Of a stretch of 64,000 bases of DNA, positions 8,163-15,595 are shown piece by piece. Both the position numbers and the translations under genes were made by a program. Under the pieces are notes generated by a model, which had not been told where the DNA came from, did no database searches, and was given only the letters and a program-made list of their open reading frames with translations. Numbering within the stretch: position 1 is the stretch's first letter; each line of letters begins with the position of its first letter. This stretch comes from Streptomyces sp. NRRL F-6492 (lineage in GTDB: Bacteria; Actinomycetota; Actinomycetes; Streptomycetales; Streptomycetaceae): the NCBI RefSeq assembly GCF_001280125.1, contig NZ_LGEG01000138.1:1-64000 (forward strand), written 5' to 3'.

Positions 8163-8308
8163 CCCCACCCGAGGTCGTTGATCACTTTGCCCTGGCCGGA
8201 TCCGGCGAGGAATGCGCGCTCTTCCTGAGCACCGGTTCCCTGGACGAGAAGGAAGGACAGAGCCGCGGAAGCCGTGATGGCGAGAAGGTTTCTCGCTGCA
8301 CGTGCCAT
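8159..8308 (-). CDS. 49-residue peptide with signal-like N-terminus, coupled to the diiron protein
   Basis: An ATG at 8308 with AGGTAGGGG eleven bases upstream opens a 49-codon frame ending in the ATGA overlap with the next gene. The N-terminus MARAARNLLAITASAALS continues into a hydrophobic FLLVQ and then GTGAQEE, which looks like a Sec-type signal with cleavage possible after GTGA. The remaining part, AQEERAFLAGSGQGK followed by VINDLGWG, is small and polar with an aromatic Gly-rich end. It could be a precursor peptide whose C-terminus is modified, a secreted signal, or only a leader ORF controlling translation. Codon choice is less GC3-extreme than in neighbours. No homologue is recognised by eye. 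Confidence 0.6.
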   Translation of the reverse strand: MARAARNLLAITASAALSFLLVQGTGAQEERAFLAGSGQGKVINDLGWG

Positions 8309-8331
8309 GGAAAACCCCTACCTTTCGGACG

Positions 8332-8352
8332 AGCGCTGAGTTCGTCAGCGCT
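8332..8352. promoter_or_regulatory. Perfect inverted repeat upstream of the operon
   Basis: AGCGCTGA (8332-8339), spacer GTTCG, TCAGCGCT (8345-8352). It lies 24 bases upstream of the 49-residue ORF start, within the 131-base divergent region, where a regulator controlling the leftward operon would bind. The LuxR-type protein encoded next door is the obvious candidate. Confidence 0.5.
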
Positions 8353-8401
8353 TCGCTCATCCTCCGGCGGAAAGCCGTTTCTAGACCAGTCCCCTCTGGG
8401 A

Positions 8402-8427
8402 TCATGTTGCCCCTGGCGGAAACATGA
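8402..8427. promoter_or_regulatory. Inverted repeat just upstream of the LuxR gene
   Basis: TCATGTT (8402-8408) and AACATGA (8421-8427), 12-base spacer, immediately before the AGGAGG ribosome site (8429-8434) of the regulator gene. It may be an autoregulatory operator or an RNA hairpin affecting translation. Its sequence differs from the other palindrome in this region. Confidence 0.45.
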
Positions 8428-8439
8428 CAGGAGGATACA

Positions 8440-9459
8440 TTGAATGAAACCGGCAGAAGCCGTGCGATTACCCCGCCGCCGCTCCACGAATCGGCGGACC
8501 GTTTGTACCGGTTCGTCTCGGAATCGCCCAGGTGCACCGTCGAAACCGCGGCGGAGGCCCTCGGCATGGACCGGCGGGAGACCGACGAGGCCGTCCGGGA
8601 CCTGCGCGAGCTGGGGCTCCTGGGCACCGGGGGCGCCGGCGGCGGCACCGGTCCGGAACCCCTGGTCCCGCATCCCGTGGACTTCGCCCGCGTGAAGGTC
8701 CTCAACCCGCTCCAGCGGGAGCTGAACCGCGCCCAGGCGCTCGTCGACGAGCTCCGGAGCGGCCTGGACCAGCTCGAACTGCGCACTCCGCGTTCCCAGC
8801 ACGCCCACTGCTCGCTGGAGGTCGTCCACGAGCTGTCCGACGTGCGCCGGCTGATCACCGGCTTCGCCGACGAGTGCCGCGAGGAGGCGCTCTCCTCGCA
8901 GCCCGGTGGTGCCCGCGTGGAGGAGGTCCTCGCCGACAGTATGGACCGCACGACCCGGCTGCTCGGCCGCGGGGTCAGGATGCGGACCCTCTACCAGCAC
9001 ACCGCGCGCTTCAGTCCCGCGACCCTCTCGTACGTCGACCTGGTGACCCCCCTCGGCGCCCAGGTGCGTACCCTCGCGGGCGGATTTCCGCGCTGCATCG
9101 TTTTCGACCGCAAGATCGGCATCCTGCCGCTCCTCGACGACTCGAAAGGCGCCGTGGTCGTACGGGACCCGCAGCTCCTCGCTTTCGTGGCGGAGGCCTT
9201 CGAACGGGCCTGGACGGCCGCTTCCGACCTCTCGACCGAAGAACGCAGGGCCGATCGGGTCGCGGCCACGTCCGAGATTCAGCACGCGATTATCTCGCTT
9301 CTCACCCAGGGGGAATCGGACAAGCGAATAGCCCAGGTCGTCGGAATTTCCCTGCGGAATTGCCAGCGGCACATCTCCCACATCATGAAAAGCATCGGCG
9401 CCCGCAACCGGCTGCACGCCGGTTACCTGCTGAGCAAGGAGCCGTTCAGCGGCCACTAG
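8440..9459 (+). CDS. LuxR-type transcriptional regulator of the left-end cluster
   Basis: 339 residues. The C-terminal 63 residues form a LuxR-type HTH (SEIQHAIISLLTQGESDKR, then IAQVVGISLRNCQRHISHIM, then GARNRLHAGYLL). The N-terminus has a TrmB-like winged helix (ADRLYRFVSESPRCTVETAA, ALGMDRRETDEAVRDLRELG), and the middle resembles the phospholipase-D-like effector region of such regulators (MRTLYQHTARFSPATLSYVD). No receiver domain is present, so it is not a response regulator. The start is TTG at 8440, chosen because AGGAGG lies five bases upstream; the nearby ATG at 8444 is in another frame. It is divergent from the leftward operon and probably controls it. The 3' end overlaps the EamA gene by 14 bases. 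Confidence 0.85.
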   Translation: MNETGRSRAITPPPLHESADRLYRFVSESPRCTVETAAEALGMDRRETDEAVRDLRELGLLGTGGAGGGTGPEPLVPHPVDFARVKVLNPLQRELNRAQALVDELRSGLDQLELRTPRSQHAHCSLEVVHELSDVRRLITGFADECREEALSSQPGGARVEEVLADSMDRTTRLLGRGVRMRTLYQHTARFSPATLSYVDLVTPLGAQVRTLAGGFPRCIVFDRKIGILPLLDDSKGAVVVRDPQLLAFVAEAFERAWTAASDLSTEERRADRVAATSEIQHAIISLLTQGESDKRIAQVVGISLRNCQRHISHIMKSIGARNRLHAGYLLSKEPFSGH

Positions 9460-10393
9460 GCAGACCGGCGCCGGGAGACGGGTCCGAGGGAGCCGTCTCC
9501 CGTTCCGCGGGCGTCGCCGCCGGCGGAGCGGGGGGCGGCGATCCCCGCCACAGCGAGGTCAGCGCCACGCCGCCGACGAGCAGCGCCGCCGCGCACCAGC
9601 GCAGCCCGCTGATCCCCTCCCCGAGGAACAGCGCGGCCGACGACATCCCGAAGACCGGGACGAGGAGCGAGAACGGCGCCACGGAGGAGGCCGGGTAGCG
9701 GTGCAGGAGCCAGCCCCACGCGCCGAAGCCGAAGATGGTGGTGATCCAGGCGACGTAGACGATGACGCCGACACCCGTCCAGTCGAGGCCGCGCAGTGCG
9801 GCGAGGTCCCGCTCGGGTCCCTCCACGAGGAGCGAGAGGACGAGCAGCGGCAGGACCGGCACGGTGCTGACCCAGACCATGAAGTTGAGCGCGTCGGGCG
9901 GGGACGCCTTGCGGGTCAGGACGTTGGAGACGCCCCAGCAGACCGCCGCGCCGATCACCAGGAGGAAGCCGATCAGGGGGCCCGAGGTGCCCTCGTCGAC
10001 CGCCGCGACCGCGATGCCCGCGAGGGCGATCGCCATGCCCGCCACCTTGACCCGGCCCGGCCGCTCGCCGAGGGCGACGAAGGCGAACAGGGCCGTGAAG
10101 ACCGCCTGGATCTGGAGGATCAGCGAGGAGAGCCCGGCCGGGGCCCCCAGGTCCATGCCGATGAAGAGCAGGCTGAACTTGACCACGCCCAGGACGAGTC
10201 CGACGCCCACGATCCACTTCCAGGCCACCTTGGGGCGGCCGACGAGGAAGACGGCGGGCAGGGCGGCGGCGAGGAACCGGAGGGCCGAGAAGAGCAGTGG
10301 CGGGAAGTGGCCGAGGCCGACCTCGATGACGACGAAGTTGACTCCCCAGACAGCGGCGACCAGCGCTGCCAGGGCGATGTGTGCGGGGCGCAT
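9446..10393 (-). CDS. EamA/RhaT-family drug/metabolite exporter
   Basis: 315 residues with about ten hydrophobic segments and two EamA repeats. The start of the first repeat, VAAVWGVNFVVIEVGL, and the second-repeat segment GAAVCWGVSNVLTRKAS are typical. The start ATG at 10393 was chosen because it begins at MRPAHIALAAL, immediately before the first membrane segment. It is divergent from a LysR regulator with a strong shared operator between them, the standard arrangement for amino-acid or metabolite exporters of this family. The C-terminal tail is Pro/Ala-rich. The substrate is unknown. Confidence 0.9.
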   Translation of the reverse strand: MRPAHIALAALVAAVWGVNFVVIEVGLGHFPPLLFSALRFLAAALPAVFLVGRPKVAWKWIVGVGLVLGVVKFSLLFIGMDLGAPAGLSSLILQIQAVFTALFAFVALGERPGRVKVAGMAIALAGIAVAAVDEGTSGPLIGFLLVIGAAVCWGVSNVLTRKASPPDALNFMVWVSTVPVLPLLVLSLLVEGPERDLAALRGLDWTGVGVIVYVAWITTIFGFGAWGWLLHRYPASSVAPFSLLVPVFGMSSAALFLGEGISGLRWCAAALLVGGVALTSLWRGSPPPAPPAATPAERETAPSDPSPGAGLPSGR

Positions 10394-10438
10394 GGTCCGA
10401 GGATCCCCTCGGCGACCGTGTAGCACCAGCACGGATCG

Positions 10439-10469
10439 CTACATGATTGGATGTAGTGACGCTACATCC
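10439..10469. promoter_or_regulatory. Operator of the LysR/EamA pair, three alternating half-sites
   Basis: Three copies of one half-site alternate in orientation: CTACAT (10439-10444), ATGTAG (10451-10456), CTACAT (10462-10467). The last two form a perfect inverted repeat, GGATGTAG-TGACG-CTACATCC. It lies between the divergent starts, 24 bases before the LysR gene, where LysR proteins usually bind. Confidence 0.75.
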
Positions 10470-10492
10470 CGCGCTCCTCCGCAGCCCCCGAG

Positions 10493-11413
10493 GTGGTCAC
10501 CGTGCTGGACATCGGCCGTCTTCGCGCCCTGCACGCCGTCTCCGTCCACAAGACGGTGGGCGCCGCCGCCGCGGCCCTGGGGTACACCCCGTCCGCGGTC
10601 TCCCAGCAGATCACCAAGCTGGAGCGGGAGACCGGCACCACCCTGCTCGAACGGCAGGGCCGGGGCATCCGGCTCACCGACGAGGCCCACCAGCTGGCGG
10701 CCACGACGAGCCGGCTCCTCGCCCTGATGGAGGAGGCGGAGGTGCGCCTGGAGGAGCGGCGCGGCAGGCCCTCCGGGCGGCTCGCGATCGGCTGCTTCCC
10801 GAGCGCGGCGCGCGGTCTGATGCCCCGGGCGCTCGCGGAGCTGACCCGGCTCCACCCCGACCTGGACCTCCGGCTCTCGGAGGTGGACACCCATCTGTCG
10901 GTCGACCTGGTGGCGCGGGGCGTGATCGACCTGGCCGTGGCGCACGACTGGGACATCGCGCCGCTGCCGGCCCCGCCGGGGGTCGAGCAGGCGGTCGTCG
11001 GCGACGACCTGTGCGACATCCTCGTCCCCCGGGACCATCCGCTGGCGGCGCGGGACTCGGTGCGCCGGGAGGAGCTGGCGGGCGAGCGGTGGATCTCGCA
11101 GCCGCCGGGGTCGGTCTGCCACGACTGGCTCGTACGGACGCTGCGGGCGACGGGGTACGAGCCGCTGATCGTGCATCAGGCGGGCGAGAACCACACGCAG
11201 GTGGCCCTGGTGGCGGCCGGCCTGGGCATCGCCCTGGTGCCCCGCCTGGGGCGCGGGGCGCTGCCGCCGGGGGTGGCGCCGATCCGTCTGGACCCGATGC
11301 CGAAGCGCCGTCTGCACGCCATGTGGCGCACGGGCGCGGCCCGCCGGCCGGCGATCCGCGAGACGGTCCGCACCCTCCAGGAGCTCTGGCCGGCCATAGC
11401 GTCCTCGGTCTGA
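10493..11413 (+). CDS. LysR-family transcriptional regulator
   Basis: 306 residues. N-terminal winged HTH: LRALHAVSVHKTVGAAAAAL, then GYTPSAVSQQITKLERETGT and LLERQGRGIRLT. The C-terminal periplasmic-binding-like effector domain includes GRLAIGCFPSAARGLMP, LVPRDHPLAA and VAAGLGIALVPRLG. GTG at 10493 or, three codons on, GTG at 10502 could be the start; the first has GAGG immediately before it and the second slightly better spacing. It probably controls the divergent EamA exporter through the triple half-site operator, with the exporter's substrate as the inducer. Confidence 0.9.
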   Translation: MVTVLDIGRLRALHAVSVHKTVGAAAAALGYTPSAVSQQITKLERETGTTLLERQGRGIRLTDEAHQLAATTSRLLALMEEAEVRLEERRGRPSGRLAIGCFPSAARGLMPRALAELTRLHPDLDLRLSEVDTHLSVDLVARGVIDLAVAHDWDIAPLPAPPGVEQAVVGDDLCDILVPRDHPLAARDSVRREELAGERWISQPPGSVCHDWLVRTLRATGYEPLIVHQAGENHTQVALVAAGLGIALVPRLGRGALPPGVAPIRLDPMPKRRLHAMWRTGAARRPAIRETVRTLQELWPAIASSV

Positions 11414-11576
11414 CGCGCCCCCGGCGCCCGCGCCTCCCCCGAGCCCGCCGGGCGCCTCCACTCAGGCCCGTCGCCGGGCGATTCCCGCGCGGGTCCTTGA
11501 CCTGGCAGTTACTTTCCGGCTATCCGTGACTCCTTGGAAGTTTCCTTCAATCCCCGCACGGCCGGAAGGAGCACCA

Positions 11577-13427
11577 GTGCACCACCGCGCCCCCGCATCC
11601 TCCTCCGCTCCCACCCCCACCCCCTCCCGACGCACCCTCCTCGCGGTGACCGCCGCCGCCGCGGCCGCCGCCGTCACCGGGGCGAGCGCCCCCGCCCTGG
11701 CCGCGCCCGAGCGGCACGACGACCGGAGGCTCCGGCGGATCATCGACCGGATGTCCCTGGAGGAGAAGGTCGGCCAGCTCTTCGTGATGCGGGTGTACGG
11801 GCACTCCGCGACCGCCCCGGACCAGGCCGACGTCGACGCCAACCTCGCCGAGATCGGGGTCCGTACGGCCGCCGAGCTGGTCGCGCGCTACCACGTCGGC
11901 GGGATCATCTACTTCTCCTGGGCCCACAACACCCGCGACCCGCACCAGATCGCCGACCTCTCCAACGGCATCCAGCAGGCGGCCCTCGCGCAGCCCGTCC
12001 CGGTGCCGGTGCTCGTCTCCACCGACCAGGAGCACGGCATCGTCTGCCGGGTGGGCGAGCCCGCCACCCTGCTGCCCGGCGCGATGGCCCTCGGCGCCGG
12101 CCGCTCGCACGCCGACGCCCGCCGGGCCGCGCGGATCGCGGGCGCCGAGCTCGCCGCCCTGGGCATCCGGCAGAACTACGCCCCGGTCGCCGACGTGAAC
12201 GTCAACCCGGCCAACCCGGTCATCGGCGTCCGCTCCTTCGGCTCCGACCCGCGCGCGGTCGCCGGTCTCGTCGCCGCGCAGGTCGAGGGCTACCAGGGGG
12301 CCGGGGTCGCGGCCACCTCCAAGCACTTCCCCGGCCACGGCGACACCGCCGTCGACAGCCACTACGGCCTGCCGACGATCACCCACACCCGGGAGCAGTG
12401 GGAGGAGCTGGACGCCCCGCCGTTCCGGGCCGCGATCGCGGCCGGGATCGACTCGATCATGACCGCCCACATCGTGGTCCCCGCGCTCGACCCGAGCGGG
12501 GACCCGGCGACCCTCTCCCGGCCCGTCCTCACCGGCATCCTGCGCGAACGGCTCGGCTACGACGGCGTGGTGGTCACCGACGCGCTCGGCATGGAGGGCG
12601 TGCGCACCAAGTACGGCGACGAGCGCGTCCCGGTCCTCGCGCTCAAGGCCGGGGTGGACCAGCTGCTCAACCCGCCGAAGCTCGACGTCGCCCGGAACGC
12701 GGTCCTGAAGGCGGTCCGCGACGGCGAGCTGACCGAGGCCCGCCTCGACGAATCGATCCTGCGCATCCTGCGGCTGAAGGCGAAGCTGGGCCTGTTCCGG
12801 CAGGCGTACGTGACCCGGGCGGGCGTCGAGCGGGTGGTCGGCTCCGAGGCCCACCTCGCGCAGGCCGACCGGATCGCCGAGACGACCACCACCCTGCTCC
12901 TCAACGAGGGCGGGTTCCTGCCGCTGCGCCCCTCGCGCCACCGCTCGGTCCTGGTCGTCGGCGCGGACCCGGCCTCGCCGTCCGGCACCACCGGGCCGCC
13001 CACCGCCACCCTGGCGGCGGCCCTGCGGGAGCTGGGGTTCACCGCGACGGCGCTCTCCACCGGGACCGCCCCGACGGCGGCCGGGATCGAGGAGGCGGTG
13101 GCCGCCGCGGCCGGCCGGGACGTGGTGGTGGTCGGCACGTACAACGTCACCGCGACCAGCACCCAGCGCACGCTGGTGGCGCGGCTCGCGGCGACCGGGG
13201 TGCCCGTCGTGACGGTCGCGATCCGCAACCCGTACGACATCGCGCACCTGACGGGCCAGCGGGCGACCCTCGCCGCGTACTCCTGGACCGACGTCGAACT
13301 CCGGGCCGCCGTCCGGGTCCTGGCCGGGCGGGCGAAGCCCGTGGGCCGGCTCCCGGTGCCGGTGCAGAGCGCGGCCGACCCGGAGCGGGTGCTGTATCCG
13401 GTCGGGTACGGCCTCTCGTACCGCTGA
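11577..13427 (+). CDS. Tat-exported glycoside hydrolase family 3 beta-N-acetylhexosaminidase
   Basis: 616 residues. The start is GTG at 11577 with GGAAGGAG five to six bases upstream. The N-terminus has a twin-arginine signal (SRRTLLAVTAAAAAAAVTG, then ALA). GH3 residues: nucleophile Asp in GVVVTDALGMEGV, and the NagZ-type His/Asp acid-base loop KHFPGHGDTAVDSHYGLP. This loop marks N-acetylhexosaminidases rather than ordinary beta-glucosidases. A C-terminal Rossmann-like domain (SVLVVGADPASPSG) follows. It would act outside the cell on GlcNAc-containing chains such as chitin or peptidoglycan fragments. A short palindrome GGAAGTTTCC lies about 40 bases upstream of the start. Confidence 0.9.
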   Translation: MHHRAPASSSAPTPTPSRRTLLAVTAAAAAAAVTGASAPALAAPERHDDRRLRRIIDRMSLEEKVGQLFVMRVYGHSATAPDQADVDANLAEIGVRTAAELVARYHVGGIIYFSWAHNTRDPHQIADLSNGIQQAALAQPVPVPVLVSTDQEHGIVCRVGEPATLLPGAMALGAGRSHADARRAARIAGAELAALGIRQNYAPVADVNVNPANPVIGVRSFGSDPRAVAGLVAAQVEGYQGAGVAATSKHFPGHGDTAVDSHYGLPTITHTREQWEELDAPPFRAAIAAGIDSIMTAHIVVPALDPSGDPATLSRPVLTGILRERLGYDGVVVTDALGMEGVRTKYGDERVPVLALKAGVDQLLNPPKLDVARNAVLKAVRDGELTEARLDESILRILRLKAKLGLFRQAYVTRAGVERVVGSEAHLAQADRIAETTTTLLLNEGGFLPLRPSRHRSVLVVGADPASPSGTTGPPTATLAAALRELGFTATALSTGTAPTAAGIEEAVAAAAGRDVVVVGTYNVTATSTQRTLVARLAATGVPVVTVAIRNPYDIAHLTGQRATLAAYSWTDVELRAAVRVLAGRAKPVGRLPVPVQSAADPERVLYPVGYGLSYR

Positions 13428-13432
13428 CGACG

Positions 13433-13464
13433 GCGGGGGCGCACCCGGCCGGGTGCGCCCCCGC
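13433..13464. terminator. Bidirectional terminator between GH3 and S37 genes
   Basis: A perfect 32-base palindrome, each arm 16 bases (GCGGGGGCGCACCCGG and its complement), lies between the two convergent stop codons. It would work for both transcripts. Confidence 0.85.
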
Positions 13465-13479
13465 TTCACGCGGACGGGA

Positions 13480-14949
13480 TCACGGCCGCAGGCCGTGCTC
13501 CCGGGTCGCCTCCTCGTCGACCGCCCGGTCGAGGCGGGCGTCGAAGCGGGCCAGCGGCCGCGCCGCCCGCTCGGCCGGGGCGGGGACGCCGGCCCAGGCC
13601 AGGATGCGGGCGGTGGCCTTCGTGCGCTCGGCCTCGACCAGGCCCGCCACGTTCGCGCCGTGGTTGGCGCCCGGGGCCACGTACACGTAGCTGTCGCGGG
13701 CGCCCTTGCCCAGGCGGAACTTCTCGGAGCCCCACGGGTCGTTGCCGCCGTAGACGAACAGCATCCGGCGGGCGTTGTTGCGGACCCAGCCGTCCACGTC
13801 CTTCATGGCGCGCGGGTCGAACTTCATCGGGATCTCGCGCGGCACGAAGTTGCGGGCGGGCTGGTAGCCGTAGCGGCTCAGGCCCTTGAGGTGCGGCTGC
13901 TTGATGAAGGGCGCGCCCAGCTGGGTGGCCGCCTGGTAGTAGTACGGCGTGTACGGCTCCAGGCCCTGGTCGGTGTAGGCGGACCAGCCGGAGTAGGCGT
14001 CGATCGTGTCGTACACCTCGTCGTCGGTCGCGGTCTTCGCGACCGGGATCTGGTCGCAGACGTCCTGGCCGTAGTACTGCCAGAAGCCCCACACGAAGTC
14101 GAGGACGACGGCCTCGTAGGCCTTGTCGAGCGTGCCGACGGTGTGGAAGGTGGCGCCCTGCGCCTCGGCCCACGCCTTGTACTTGGCCTGGAGGGGCGCG
14201 CGCCGGACGAGGGCCTCGCGCTGGAGGTCGTTCAGGCGGTCGCGGCACTCCTCGGTGCCGACGGTCGCGAAGAAGCGGTCGTAGGCCGAGTCCTCGTCGT
14301 TGACCACGTCGTTCGGGGCGACGTAGGCGACGACGCCGTCCATGTCGCGCGGGTAGAAGCGCTCGTAGTAGGTGGCGGTCATGCCGCCTTTGGAGGCGCC
14401 GGTGGAGAGCCACTTCTTGCCGTAGACCTTCTTCAGCGCGGCGAAGATCCGGTGCTGGTCGCTGGCGGCCTGCCAGATGTTCAGCTTCGACCAGTCGGCC
14501 GGCTGCGGCCGGGACGGGGTGAAGAAGCGGTACTCCATGGAGATCTGGTTGCCGTCGACGATCCGGGTCGGCTCGGCCCGGCTCGGCGTGGTGCTCAGCC
14601 CGTAGCCGCTGGTGCGGAAGACGGTGGGGCGGTCCGTGTCCTTGTGGAGGACCGAGATCCGCTGCTGGAACGTGCCCTTCCACGGGCGCGCGTGGTCGAT
14701 CGGCTGTTCGTAGTTCAGGACGAAGAAGCGGTAGCCGGCGTACGGCTTCTCCTCGATCAGGGTCATCCCGGGGATCGCCAGGATGCGGTCCTTGATGTCC
14801 TCGGCGGCGGCCTTGTCGGCGGCCCCGCCCTGCGAGCCGACGACGGACGCGCTGTCGGTGTCCGTGTCCGCGGCGGTGGCCACGCCGGTCGAGCCCACGG
14901 TGCCTATGAGCACCGAGAGCGACAGCAGCAGCCTGAGCGACTTGCGCAT
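13480..14949 (-). CDS. Secreted S37-family tripeptidyl aminopeptidase
   Basis: 489 residues. The N-terminus MRKSLRLLLSLSVLIGTVGS to ATAAD is a Sec signal. The alpha/beta hydrolase nucleophile is S186 in LSTGASKGGMTA, and the C-terminal FVYGGNDPWGSEKF and APGANHGAN carry the likely Asp and His. The block RFFVLNYEQPIDH is characteristic of the PS-10/S37 family, which removes tripeptides from the N-termini of extracellular proteins and is abundant in Streptomyces culture fluid. The ATG at 14949 has GGAGGG upstream. It stands alone, facing the GH3 gene. Confidence 0.88.
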   Translation of the reverse strand: MRKSLRLLLSLSVLIGTVGSTGVATAADTDTDSASVVGSQGGAADKAAAEDIKDRILAIPGMTLIEEKPYAGYRFFVLNYEQPIDHARPWKGTFQQRISVLHKDTDRPTVFRTSGYGLSTTPSRAEPTRIVDGNQISMEYRFFTPSRPQPADWSKLNIWQAASDQHRIFAALKKVYGKKWLSTGASKGGMTATYYERFYPRDMDGVVAYVAPNDVVNDEDSAYDRFFATVGTEECRDRLNDLQREALVRRAPLQAKYKAWAEAQGATFHTVGTLDKAYEAVVLDFVWGFWQYYGQDVCDQIPVAKTATDDEVYDTIDAYSGWSAYTDQGLEPYTPYYYQAATQLGAPFIKQPHLKGLSRYGYQPARNFVPREIPMKFDPRAMKDVDGWVRNNARRMLFVYGGNDPWGSEKFRLGKGARDSYVYVAPGANHGANVAGLVEAERTKATARILAWAGVPAPAERAARPLARFDARLDRAVDEEATREHGLRP

Positions 14950-15040
14950 GCACCCTCCCCATGATTCACAACGGTGTCGCGAACCTAGCGGGGGCAACGT
15001 GTGGACCGCCAGACCCAGTTGGTCCTTACTCGTGAACTTT

Positions 15041-15058
15041 CCTGTGCTTCAGCACAGG
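15041..15058 (-). terminator. Short hairpin over the stop codon of the secreted 140-residue protein
   Basis: CCTGTGC-TTCA-GCACAGG, a 7-bp stem with tetraloop, overlaps the stop codon at 15049. It may act as a 3' end hairpin. The 91 bases before it hold no gene and contain the promoter of the S37 gene. Confidence 0.4.
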
Positions 15059-15471
15059 ATCCACCCCGTGGACGTGCCACTTCCGGCCACCGAACCGGCC
15101 GCCCGGACGCAGCGGTTGAGGGCGTGGACGGTGAGGGGCCCGGCCTGGCGGTCGAACCGGCCGGCCTTGACGGCGGGGTGGCCGCCGCGCGGCTGGAGCG
15201 AGACGGACATGGGCCGGCGGGGGCCGGTGCCCTTGCCGACGGTGACCGCGCAGACGTACTGCCGGGTCCGGTAGAGGCGCAGTTCCCCGGTGGGGAAGGC
15301 GAGCGTCCGGGTGGGCCGTCCCCGGCAGACGGAGGCGGCGTCGGCGGTGCCGGCGCCCGGGCCGCCGGGGAAGGGCAGCAGGAGCAGCGCGAGGGCGGTG
15401 AGGCACGGCACGAGGACACGGGCGGCCGCGCGCCGCCCGCGCCGTGCGGCCGGCGTGTCGTCCGTGACCAT
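15049..15471 (-). CDS. Small secreted Cys-containing protein
   Basis: 140 residues, not recognised. An arginine-rich start (RRGRRAAARVLVPCL) leads to a hydrophobic core (TALALLLLPF) and GTADAAS, a signal peptide with cleavage near ADA-A. The mature part has four Cys (SVCRGR, YVCAV, NRCVRA and the C-terminal residue), enough for two disulfides, and ends GTSTGWILC. This layout is common for actinobacterial secreted proteins related to subtilisin-inhibitor-like or SSI-type small proteins, but no motif confirms that. A GGGGGC lies before the ATG at 15471. It follows the ABC transporter gene in the same direction by 105 bases. Confidence 0.6.
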   Translation of the reverse strand: MVTDDTPAARRGRRAAARVLVPCLTALALLLLPFPGGPGAGTADAASVCRGRPTRTLAFPTGELRLYRTRQYVCAVTVGKGTGPRRPMSVSLQPRGGHPAVKAGRFDRQAGPLTVHALNRCVRAAGSVAGSGTSTGWILC

Positions 15472-15551
15472 GAGGCCCCCTCCCGGGTGGAGCTCCGTAC
15501 GGGTGTACGGCTCTACGACGCGCCGGGGCCCCGAACGGTTGCCTCCGCCCC

Positions 15552-15595
15552 GGCTCAGGCCTCGACCCGCGCCGGCTCAGGCCTCGACCCGCGCC
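15552..15595. repeat. 22-bp perfect tandem duplication at the 3' end of the ABC transporter gene
   Basis: Two adjacent 22-base copies (15552-15573 and 15574-15595; each starts GGCTCAGGCCTCGACC) followed by GGCTC. Each copy contains the same stop triplet on the minus strand; the gene uses the one in the second copy (15577-15579). It looks like a recent slippage duplication. Confidence 0.9.
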
